Shown one piece after another: positions 11,766-22,566 of a stretch of DNA of 64,000 nucleotides. The notes under the pieces are model-generated. The model worked only from the letters and a program-made list of their open reading frames with translations, was not told the origin of the DNA and did no database searches. Within the stretch, counting starts at the first letter, position 1. The number at the start of each line of letters is the position of its first letter. Made by a program: the position numbers and the translations under genes. Source of the DNA: Cladopsammia gracilis (taxonomy: Eukaryota; Cnidaria; Anthozoa; Scleractinia; Dendrophylliidae); contig JAJGOT010000467.1 in the NCBI GenBank assembly GCA_022457155.1, positions 544,001 through 608,000 of the forward strand, written 5' to 3'.

Positions 11766-11883
11766 ACATAAAATAGAAAACATCGTTGAGGAAGGGGTGG
11801 GTGGGAATATAACCCCCCTTGTACTTAACCAGGTTTCGGTTTTTAAAATGAATAAAATCCAAGAACGTTAATTGATTTAAAAT

Positions 11884-11898
11884 TTTATTCAGTTTATT
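11884..11898 (-). terminator. Poly(A) signals of gene C
   Basis: Two AATAAA hexamers on the minus strand (11884-11889 and 11893-11898), about 110 bases past the gene C stop. Confidence 0.55.
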
Positions 11899-12006
11899 TA
11901 CATAAAATAAATTTCAATATGAAATGATGAGAAATAAAAATAGAACATATCACAACTGACAGGTCTTTCAAAATATTTCCATTGATTAAATTCACAATCC
12001 ATTTCT

Positions 12007-12194
12007 TTATTTCTTTTTCCCATAAACAGGACAGCATCCATTTGGTGGACCGGGTGGTGCGGGCATACCAGGAGGTCCGGGAGCTCCAGGGGCTCCAGGT
12101 GGTCCGGGATCCCCGGTAGGTCCCCGTTGTCCTATTGTTCCAGGAGGTCCCATTGGTCCCATTGATCCCTCTGCTCCGGCTAATTGTCTTTTGG
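12007..12194 (-). CDS. Gene C terminal exon (Gly-X-Y, CC, KKK tail)
   Basis: Acceptor TTCGTTGTAG, exon from 12194, phase 1, stop TAA at 12007-12009. The larger minus-strand frame over this region (11894-12283) is the wrong frame of the collagen repeats. Confidence 0.82.
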
Positions 12195-13880
12195 CTACAA
12201 CGAATTATACTCAATGTTAATTTTTTTAATAGACAAAATCTCATCACCTTTATACTTTTTATGAGAATTTCATCATGGATCAAGAATAACCAGTTAGTTC
12301 TTATCTTCTCAGTTCGTAAGGGTTATTTTTAGGCAACGAGGGGATACGTGATTTATTCGCCCTCGGTGAATAAATGACGTATCCACGAGGTGCCTAAAAA
12401 TAACCGGCTTATATTCCACATGGGCGAGGTTGACTGCCCAATGACAAACGCTTTTGTGCAATGCATATATCGGAATGCCTTTCTATGTGTGTAGAACAAT
12501 AGAATAAAAGTGCTGAACGTACGCACTGGGATTTCGACGTGGTAAATTCGTACAGAACAAACATGTTTTGCGTCGTGTCTGAGCTTTATTACTCCAAGAG
12601 GAGAAGACACGAGTGACTCAGCAGACGACTTGTTTCTTACTCAGAACAGTTTCAGTGGTTCGTTAAATGTAAGCAGTAAGCTAGACGAGGAGCTCGCGAC
12701 TGAACAACCTCGAGGTGCTTATGATAACGCGCAGTTTAGCGTTGCAGAAGTGACTGAGGTGTTGTTCGAAGATGCCAAGCAATGTCAAGATATCGCAGCA
12801 GTAAGTAGAATCCAGTAATCCAGTATTTCGGAACGATTATCGTCTGTGTTCAATTTAACAAATTGCTCGGTTGTGTTCAAAATGTAGGAATCCTTAAAGT
12901 TGGCGACAAATTTTTCTTGCTTTGCTTTTATTTTTGTTTGCAACTTTGGGTGTTGAGAGGGGAATATGTCAGGGGAATATGTCAGGGTAATATGTCGGGG
13001 GAATATGTTGAGGTGAATATATTCCATTGTTTTGCTATTGTTTCAGCCCCGCACTCCCCTGTAACAATCAAAAGCCGCCACCAGCTTTTCAGACAGTTGA
13101 TAATTAGCGGGTATTACTCAATAGAATCCCCTACGAGAACAAAGGAAACCAAGCCATGTGGAATATAATATCAGTTATTGATAACAACTCAACGGTTGGA
13201 TGTGAAACTGCTGGAGATGTAAACGCTGACAGGAACGAAAATATAACAATGGCAGTTTTTGAAACAAGAAAAAAGTCCAAAATAACTATTTTGTAATTCT
13301 GTTTTGATAAGAATTACCTATCCATGTCCTTGAATGGTCATACTTTACGACTTCAGTCAATAGTTAGAACGACCTAAAACATCACCACAGAAAAGTACTG
13401 CTCAATAGGTTTTTTCGGAATGATCAAAGACTGAAAGAACCACCTAGCACCACACCCGGGGACCCGGGACCCGGGGGGAGGAAGTACATCACATGATTGG
13501 AGCGTCTAAATTCAAAACTGGGAAAAAATTCCTAATTTTGTTTTGCACAAGTAATTGAGAAACTACAAATTTTGAACTGCATCACCTGAGCCGTGTTGAC
13601 TACAAGAGCATATGGGGTTTTCCTGCTTTCCAAGGTTTACTCTAATTTAAAAACGCGGGGAACGATAACCGAAAATATAATTTAATTTGTTGGCAATTAA
13701 AACCACTCACTGAAGCTGTGATATTTTACTGGCATTGAAGTGACTAGGAGTTGCTCATGCGGTGAATTGTGGCTTGTAAAACGAATAGACCGTGAGACAA
13801 TGTTGTGACTACTTACTGTTAAATGCACCAGCCGAGCAAAGCAAGCCAAGCGTGATCAGCAACAGAAAGCGGATATCCAT
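12007..13880 (-). CDS. Gene C: dwarf minicollagen lacking CRDs
   Basis: Join of 13880-13817 and 12194-12007, phase 1, 83 aa. The exon 1 signal peptide begins [14 protein letters not shown] and closely resembles that of gene D. The junction creates TKR, the dibasic propeptide end seen in D, E (as KVLR) and F (as AKR). The mature part is only about 60 residues: QLAGAE, about 12 Gly-X-Y triplets ([12 protein letters not shown] ...), then [17 protein letters not shown]. The end matches gene D (APPGPPSPCC) with a different tail. No N-terminal CRD and no polyproline block are present, unlike standard minicollagens. It could be a derived short chain of a heterotrimer, or a gene that has lost its CRD. 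No frame damage is seen. Product site by family: nematocyst capsule wall. Confidence 0.72.
12321..12415. repeat. Short hairpin element in gene C intron
   Basis: Near-perfect inverted repeat of about 44-base arms (GGTTATTTTTAGGCA ... TGCCTAAAAATAACC) around GCCCTC. Confidence 0.88.
12957..13022. repeat. 14-bp tandem repeat
   Basis: Five imperfect copies of GGGGAATATGTCA. Confidence 0.85.
13456..13482. repeat. CCCGGG cluster
   Basis: Closely spaced CCCGGG palindromes in a short GC-rich block within otherwise AT-rich intron. Confidence 0.7.
13817..13880 (-). CDS. Gene C signal-peptide exon
   Basis: 64 coding bases, exactly as in gene D. Donor ACA|GTAAGTAG. The ATG lies three bases after an AG acceptor preceded by a T-rich tract. 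Confidence 0.8.
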
Positions 13881-14173
13881 GACTAGTCTCATCAAAACAA
13901 AATCAAGATAACTATTTGTTAGAGAAACTGCATTAAAAAGTATGTAAAAGTTTTAGTAAAACTGACCCAGAGTGTAGTTCCATTAGCGATGACTTAATTT
14001 CACCAAAAATCGTTGAAACCCCTTTTGTTAATTTTTTTTTAAAGGATATCACATAGCCAGCGCTGCTGACAAAACAGAAATGAACGTTGTTATGATTTTT
14101 AAATACATTCTTAATCAACTAAAATTAAAAAAAAAATGTTTGTTTGTAGCTTATCAACAATGAATGGACTTAC

Positions 14174-14231
14174 CTCTTGGTGTTTTTCTCACAACAAACT
14201 GTTTAGCATTTGGTCGTCCGATGACTTTATC
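14174..14231 (-). promoter_or_regulatory. Gene C leader exon and TATA-like box
   Basis: Donor CAAGAG|GTAAGTCC (exon end 14174) lies 48 bases downstream of GATAAAG at about 14222-14230. The spacing matches genes F, G and H. Confidence 0.5.
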
Positions 14232-14589
14232 GTACACTATGACAAGATCAATAACTAGAACCTGTGATGCGAGGCATATTTGAGAGCTGACGTCGGCCAG
14301 ACAACCTTTCTGGGTGCTCAAGCGCAGTAACAAGCCAACCATTCACTTGTCACTCAGGGCACAACGGTGAGGAGTGCATCATACTATGTTATTCGGATCA
14401 ATGTTGGCCAAGTTTACAAAGGCATTATTTTATGTAAAGCAGTCAAACGACGCTGTGATCTGTCGGTGCCGTTAACGATCTGGGGACCGGAGTTACATTT
14501 TGAAACGTTGACGATGCATATGAAATAATGAGCCTGCCTGGGGCCTAACGTAGGGCATTCATGTTTATTACGGCCGATTTCACTGCAGT

Positions 14590-15000
14590 GTGCAGTCCCG
14601 GGAAGTTTTCAAAAATGATTCGCCGGCGGTTATTCACCCGTCATGAAAACTGCGAAGGAAATTCGCAAATAAACTGTGTTCACAGAGTGAGTACTGACTT
14701 CCTGAAATATGAAAAATAATCTTTAAAAATATCAGTGCAGTTTGCAGAATCGTTTTATTTTCAAACATGATTTAGCCAGTTATGAATCGCCCGCCATGAT
14801 GCGCCAGTCGTAATAAGCCCGTCATTCTTTGCCTATTGCGAGAAGGTGGTAATAGAACTTCACAGATCTTGGTCTTTGTGGATGTTTCTATTTCAGGAAG
14901 AAAGTATTCACTATTAGATCTCAATTTTATGGGCGAATGCCTTCATCTTCCTTGATCTTGGGAGAAGCATGACGGGCCGTGAATCATAAATCAATGAAGT
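14590..15000. repeat. Dispersed repeat upstream of gene C (inverse copy near gene E)
   Basis: Contains repeated GATTCGCC/GAATCGCCC motifs and the block TCTTTGTGGATGTTTCTATT. The same block occurs on the opposite strand at 29.2-29.3 kb, upstream of gene E. Confidence 0.6.
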
Positions 15001-15118
15001 CGAGTCTCCTCGAACTATAATAGCACGTTAAACTTCATGATCCTTCATACAAGTTTTGATAGCCAGCGCATCATGTTTGAAAAATCTGTCTCCGCACATG
15101 ACGGTTTGCACATGACGT

Positions 15119-15205
15119 CACGGCGGCCACGTTGGAGGACACCTACAAAAGAATTTTGATGAACTTCTTTTGTTCTGGCACCAACATGGCCGCCATGGCC
15201 TTTGT
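15119..15205. repeat. GGCGGCCA hairpin repeat
   Basis: Inverted arms TGACGTCACGGCGGCCACGT ... ACCAACATGGCCGCC with inner ACAAAAGAA/TTCTTTTGT pairing. Probably a MITE end or foldback. Confidence 0.6.
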
Positions 15206-15848
15206 CATTTGAGTCCCACAGGACTGAAGGTCACGTGATTGCAAACCATCAATAGCTGGAGTCCCTGGTATGCGAGTTGTACAAGAAACTGTACTCCACA
15301 TTAAGTATTGCTTTTTTGTAACACGAATACTGGCAAAATATGAAGAAAATCTGCTACTGCATATTATAAGGTGACCTGGCGACAATGGCCTAGATTCTCA
15401 TTCAATCTCAACCAAGGGACAAGGGAAATAGCACTATGAAAAATGTGAACAGTCACATTTAATAATAACTGGATGTTTACTTGCAAATTGCTGGGGTCGC
15501 CACAAATCAGACGAATTGATAGAAACGCAAAATGATTTTGGTTTGGTTGACAAAAGGACTGAAACAATGTTATTGCATGAAACATGTTATTTCCCGAAAA
15601 TGTAATAGGATGGGGTAAAAATTCTTTATTTTCTGTCGTTTACTGAGTTAAGATTTTATCATTGAACAAATGCGGGTATATTTATATAACTGTTAAAGAC
15701 GCTTGAAACAAGTACCATCACGAAATAGCAGCAGACCAGCCTTGACTACCACTGAGTTGAAGTGGCTTTGTCACCGTTGTTAGCATTTACTTTATTTTAC
15801 GAGGGTGACACTTTACAGTTAAAAACTGACAAACGCATTTTTACTCCT

Positions 15849-16090
15849 GGGCCCGGTTGTTCGAAAGCCGATTAACGCTAATCCGGGATTAAATGTTAAC
15901 CGTGGATTTCATTTCTCGTTTTAAAAATGTTTTCAAAAAGTCATTTATAGGCAGTAGTGAAGACAAGTTAAAGTCGAAACTGAAGGGCAGAAAGCTTTAG
16001 AAAATTTTCATTTGTTGAGTTATTCAGAACTGGATTCAAACTTGACGCTAATCCTGGGTTAGCTTAATCGTGCTTTGAACAACCCGGCCC
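15849..16090. mobile_element. MITE with GGGCCCGGTTGTTCGAAA ends
   Basis: Left GGGCCCGGTTGTTCGAAAG and right CTTTGAACAACCCGGCCC are inverted repeats. Subterminal ACGCTAATCC repeats follow inside. About 240 bp, non-coding. Confidence 0.82.
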
Positions 16091-16403
16091 TGGTGTTCTA
16101 CATGTAGGAGTAAAAATAAGTGTCTTGGCCTGCAGATGGCTAGGATGGAAATGTCAGTTGCAACCTGCAAATGTTTTCAAGTTTATCGCGTTTTGTCCTG
16201 GAAAACTCTCTAAAACTTTGATAATGGTCGATCATCTCTTCACAAATCCATCTGATATTTTCCTGTTAGTGTTCTTTAAGTATTTCTTGTATGGCAGAGG
16301 CATTAAGTATTAATTTGGGGCAGTTTTAACTCCAAAACTTCAACCATAATGTTGCTCCTTCAAGATCAGTGGACCAAATAAAACAAATGTTGAATATAGC
16401 GTG

Positions 16404-16409
16404 TTTATT
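16404..16409 (-). terminator. Poly(A) signal of gene D
   Basis: AATAAA on the minus strand, about 330 bases after the stop codon of gene D. Confidence 0.5.
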
Positions 16410-16736
16410 GGTTTTCTATACACCTTTTAGTGCAAGTTATACAAAAATATAAGTTGTGCTATTCAACGTTATCGAGGTTTAACCTTTCATTAATATCTCT
16501 CTCTTAAAACGAAAGAATAAAATAACAATAAGCGCGAAAAAAATTAGCGAGAAAGTAACTCTCAAATTCATGCTATTAGGGTAAGTCGTTGCAATAAGTT
16601 AAAACAAAAATTGACTTTTTCTACGCGCTGCCGATGAAAAGAGTTTTATCCTAAAATGTTTGTATTTCTTTCTATAGACAAAACTACGTCAAAAAAGTCA
16701 AACACGAACTTCAATATAGAAATTGTTTGGTCTTGT

Positions 16737-17062
16737 TTACTTCCCGGGAGGGGGAACAGCGCAGCATGGTGACGGAGGACCGGGTGGTGCCGGAGGTCCA
16801 GGCGGTCCGGGTGGTCCTGGGGGTCCTGGGAGTCCAGGGGCCCCTGAGGGTCCTTGAGCTCCCATTGCTCCTGCTGGTCCTTGGCTTCCAGGATGGCCAG
16901 CAATTCCGTAGATTGGAGATGGGGCAGGCAGAGGACCAGCGGAAACAGGCGGGGGAAGTGGATCTGCAGGGAGCGGCGGAGGACTGCCACAACAGGTTGC
17001 TACACAATTCGGGGCACACTTATCGCTACAGAAAGCCCCACAAGGGAAGGCAGCACGCTTTG
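16737..17062 (-). CDS. Gene D terminal exon (CRD, linker, Gly-X-Y)
   Basis: Acceptor GTTTTCACAG, exon from 17062, stop TAA at 16737. Open frames on the plus strand here are complements of the Gly/Pro repeats. Confidence 0.9.
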
Positions 17063-20000
17063 CTGTGAAAACGAACAAACATCCTATAAACAATTTGTCA
17101 TTTGAAGAGAACCTGAAGATAATAACATGGTTCGATAGTCCGTCGAAATTTTCCCCTTTGACCGACCATATAACGGACAGAACAAGTACGATACAGGGAC
17201 GAGCTCACTATGAGAAAGAAAGTGCAATATACAAAAATCCAAGCCCTTGTGAACATTTGGTCTTTAGCAAAACCAATGAAACCTACCCAATGCTTTTGAC
17301 AATACCAGCACTTAATCTACCTGAATTTTTTTCAGGTTGCTTTTTATCTCGTTAAAGCGCATGCGCGCGAAACGAGATATAGGAGTCAGTAGAATATGGG
17401 GACAAAAGTTGTTAACAAATTTTTGTGGACTTTTGTCCGGGGGGGTTAGTTGTTTCTTCTTTATAGAAGCTATATTAGGGCATTGAGGATATGGTTGGTT
17501 AAACCGGTTAGGATTTCAAGAAGGGCGTCACATACTGCTCCTAAAATTTTTGGGGAGCACCCCCGGACCTATTGTTAATTTCCCTTGGGTATCGGGATGT
17601 CAAAACTTGTGATGAACTTGTCATATCTCACATTACGGTGAAAGAGTTTTGTTTCCTAAGTACTAGAAAATCATACTTTTCATACTTTTCACGTTTTTTA
17701 AATTTGGCTTTCTTTACATGTAGTATTTTATCTATTAAACATATGATACATATATTAATTTGAGAATATCAGTATTATAAAAGTGACAGGCCAAACACGA
17801 CTCCCGCTAGTTGCATAATGTATAAAGAAACCTCTAGAATAGCTTTCCCAAGAAGGTCTACGAGATATTTGTTCCCCTTTGATCACCAAAATAGAGATGT
17901 GACAAATGCTCGATGTATTGTATGACTCCTTTATCTTTGGGATATAAATCTCTTTAATGACAGGAGGTCAGTTTACATGCTGTGTACACTCACTGCCATT
18001 TATAGAATTATTGTTTCCAGTCTATGCCTTCGTTATGCTAGTTCTCTTGGCATATGTTGGAGCGTCTTTGGCTAACTTTTGTTGCAAGATAAGTAGTGAT
18101 CGGCTGCAGTTTTTGTTAATTGTTATGAATATGCTTGGATCAGTCAATCTCTGAGGCTCGATTTCCGCCGCTTTCTCTCGTCCGGTCTCTGAGCCTCCAA
18201 TCTCTCAGCCGGTGATTTAGTGTCTAAGTCTGCGGTGTGCAAGACTTGTGAGAAAGTGGATCTTTATCACGGATGTAAGTGTCCAAGATCAAAGTCTGAA
18301 GCTGCCGTATCTCTACTGGAATAATGACTTCTTGCAGTTTATGTTTTAGCTCCTTGTTTTATTCTGTTTTTGAGTAGTGTTTCTTGGAGCTTGAAGAACC
18401 TCCTGATCCGTTGTTTCATAATGGCGTTCGGGATTGCATCCCGACATGGCTTGTACAGATATGGTGATCTGTTTTGAAAATCTCACGGATGCTAGTGAAT
18501 TCTTACGTTTTTCCACAGTTTATTTTTTAGTATTTATCAAATTATTATCCTCAAGCTGTAAACTGCGCATTGTAAATTGGCGTAGAAATAATGGCAAAGT
18601 CCCGGGTCGGCGTCATCTAATTACCATTTTGTAAATTCAAATCTCTAAAAATAAACTCACAAACGCAACTTTGAAATCAATAAATATTTTACCATAAAAC
18701 TGTTCAAAAGTGTTGAGTAAATTGGATATTATATTTCGTTATTACAAAACATTGACATTCGAAGAGTGTGAGGTCACCTTCGCATTTCTCCTGGTCTTCA
18801 GATGCCAGAGTTTTATCCAGTTGGTCTAAAAGCCAGTCTTGGCTAGATAAATAAACTTGTTCAGCCGAATGGAGGTTACGATAAAAATCGCGACATTCGC
18901 GAAGAATATTTTTATCGGAAGTCACGATTGAATTGTTGGCACGCAACTCTGAAATTGAGTCGCGTGTTTGTCGCTGATTTTCAAGCTGGTAGAAATACTC
19001 CCGGGAAATACTTGGTCGGTTTTTCCCCCAGCTTTATCCACTGTTTTTTACTGCGAATGATGGCGTTTTTAGGAGATCTTTGATCTCCGCCAAACGCGTG
19101 TGATCATCTGTTGTATTTAAATTACCACGAGACAGGACTTCTCACGCTTACGCTCACGGCATCGGTAATAGGGGGTGGCCGGCAGTTTCTGGAGAAGGGT
19201 CGCACGGAGGTTCATTTTTTTGTTTTGTAGTGCAAATTAGGACCTTTGTTATTTAAACCTCACTGGGATTACAAAATTTAAATAAGAAAGGAAAAACGAA
19301 ATGAGTTCTGGTAGTTGTAGTCAAATGACGCTATCGTGCAAATGGCCTATTGTGGTTACAGGGGGAGTGTCGTTGCTGGTTGCTGTAGTTGGGGTCGGGA
19401 GGCCTCTGGTGTCCCCCCTCCGGGCACTGGAGCCTCGCGGTTCGCCTCGCGGCGTTTCGCCTTCGGGGAGTCTTTAACAACGCGCTCGGAAGACTGGCAC
19501 CGGTAGCATAGTATTGGCTGGCCAGTGTACTTAAAAAAATAACTCGAGCCCTTGAGTGACTTATTTGCGTGGCACTGCCTTTTGTTAACGTGTGAATTCT
19601 ACGACACGGATGCCGTTCTCGATGTGCGCGTAGCTTTGAAGCAAAGCCGGCAGACTGCTCGCGCTTTGAGGTCGCCGTATTGTTCCACGAGTTGTAGCAG
19701 GTTTTCATCGGGGAATTCAACGGGAATGAAGCATGACACGTGTAGTGCTTTTTGCCGTAAAAGGCGTAAAGGGATAACGCGGCTTTCGCAGTCAAAGCCC
19801 GATGCCGCCAACCGCGTGGCCGATTCTGTCCCAACGATTTCTTCCTTAAAGTTCGGTAACGACTGCGCTATACTGAGCGAGTCAAGATCCAGGTTTTCCT
19901 CCACTATCAAGCGGACAGTAAGTTCTAGTGTGGGCGAACGGCTGGTGTGCGGTACGCGCGGCCATCTCCACGTAACGCGAGGGCGAGAAAACTCGCGAGA

Positions 20001-22528
20001 CCAAAACCCAAATTGAAAAGCACGCACTCACCAAAGCGAAGACAGATGGTTACAAGACGCTTTCTTGCTTGTGGTGAAAAAACGGCACCAAATCTTGTGA
20101 AAAAAAGCTCTCCTTAGTCGTCGAAGTTGAGGATTATTCTGGCTTTTGGTCTTGAAAAAGTGGAGCACTGATGAGAAAAGATCCCCCAATGCTGTACAGA
20201 GAAGTTGTTAGCAGAGGGGCACGGGTTCCCCTCCTTTTGCAAAAAAAAAATAATAATGATGATGATGATAAGGCCCAGCCTATAACATTTTCTAAACACG
20301 TCTATTGTATAACCAAATAATAGGACCCCATTTTAGTTACTAGCGTGAAAATGTAAATAACTTCTGTAAAAATGCAAGGACCACTAGAACAAACAGTAGC
20401 AATATATAGCTGGACCGTTACTTGTTTATTAGCCTATCGTGTGCCAGCAATTTATCTTAGCCCATTTTAAATATTGTAACCGTTTGTTTCCATCTTCACT
20501 AAGCTTTCCTAACCCCTGATGAAGGTTAGTTTTGTCTAACCGAAATATCGGGCATATCTTATTAAAAGAAATCGAACAAATTTGCTGTCTGATCAGCCTT
20601 TTATGTTAAAGTTGTTTTTTTTTTGAAAATGTAAAGCCCATTTCGTGAACATAAATTTCTATTGGCTAATATGCATCATGTGATGTTTTCATGTACGTAT
20701 TTTAAGTAGACTTAATCTAAAGGTGCGCTACAACGGCATCTTTACCATATTCACTATCAATTCTTCTATTTTGTTTTTATTAACCACACGTTCTAACGCT
20801 TTAACGAGATGGCTTTAAGAGCCCTTTGATTTAACTGGTTACGTTGATAGCACACTGCGAGAAACAAATTTCACTCATAATCTTCCTTTTAATAAACCAA
20901 GAATATTATAAACAGTTAGTCCGTGAGAACCACATAGTCGTGGACAACGATCCTACATCAAGCGCTTACAGAGCTACCAGATAATTATGCCTTTTCTCTT
21001 GCGTGACATTTGGTTGTTTCACACTAGGGCTTCTAAGTCCATCTTAAGTGTACTTGATTGAAACCTACTTTAAATGTGAAAGAATAAAATACACAAACTG
21101 CCTAAATCGTGACCATGGAAACGTCTATGATAGTACACCACACTTGACAAGGCACTTGACCAATGGGAAAACAGAAGCCGACTAAAAGGCACGTGCAGCG
21201 ACGCAAAAAATATAGTGATTGACAGCTTATGTTCCAAGTAGAATGCACTTTCTCATCAGGTGTAACCTTACTTTCTAAAGTGTTGCTTAAGAATCTCAAG
21301 TGCGCTTGCGTCAAGCTCTTGCTTGAAATATACTAACATGCAGCTTGTAGTGTGAAACCACCAATTATTCTATTGTGTTTTTCACTTTTAAAAATTCAGT
21401 GTTTTATTATAACTGATAATGGTTAAGATCCCCTTCCTGGTTTGTAATGTTTAGTTTTGATAGTGAAATAGGTAATTACTGTGGTTTATCGGCTGGATAA
21501 ACCACGCGGGATGTTAGAGCGGGAAAACGAGAAAAGAATGAAAGCCATGAGACGAGGGTGCGTGATTTACAAACTTTTGAAGTGTTATTACAACATCCCA
21601 AGTGGTTTATTGCACCGATAAACCATACAAATGAGTGGTATATTGCTTTTATATAATAACTTCATTTTCCATGTGGTTGACTTGTACACTAGAAGAGAAA
21701 ATGATCACAGCCTCTATTCCTCAGAGATCAAATAGCTCTCATCATTACTGGAGGTATTTTGTTTGTACAGTGAAGGAAAATCGCGTATTGTGTGAAAATC
21801 AGCGAACACGCCAACTTTAAAATGACATGGCGTCATTCACACTGACCAATCAGGTATCGGCCTTAAAATAACCACGCTACCTCACGCAGTTTGACACTGA
21901 CATAATACTAGATTACAAATAATTTTCATTGTAAGAGGCCATGTATGATGGACCTGTTCTCTTAGATTATTTGATGATAGTCAACAGCTCTGGACCAATC
22001 AGAGCGCGCACATTATCTTCATTTATTGTATAACCCCAAATATATCTTGTTTTTGTCGTCCTTAGAGCGGTTTTCGGTTATTTCGCTTTAAAATAAATAA
22101 AAATAATTCACTTTATTTAACTGTCAAAGGTATTTAGCACGCGAGTACTAATTGGGGACAGTTTCCAGATCTAATTGGATAGCTTTGGTTTTGCATTCCT
22201 AGGCGTTGTGATTGGCTACAAAAACGTGCGCCACTTTCTTATCTAATCAGAAGTAAAATCTAAACGAATCATGAACTGCTTGCACGTGTTTTCCCGCGCT
22301 TGGATCAGGCTGAACTCGTGTTTGCTCCGAATCTTGATTGGTTCTTAGGATTGTCGGTTTTTTTTTTGTTTGGGCAGAGTAACAACTTCGGTTTTGGTTT
22401 TACGACACTAAATTGAAAACCGCTCTGTATCTAATACAGTGCAATTATTCGGATTAATCAAAACTATAACAAAATTCTCGAATCTGATTGGTTATCAGCA
22501 GGCCCGATTAGTAATAGTAATTGGACAT

Positions 22529-22566
<38 letters not shown>

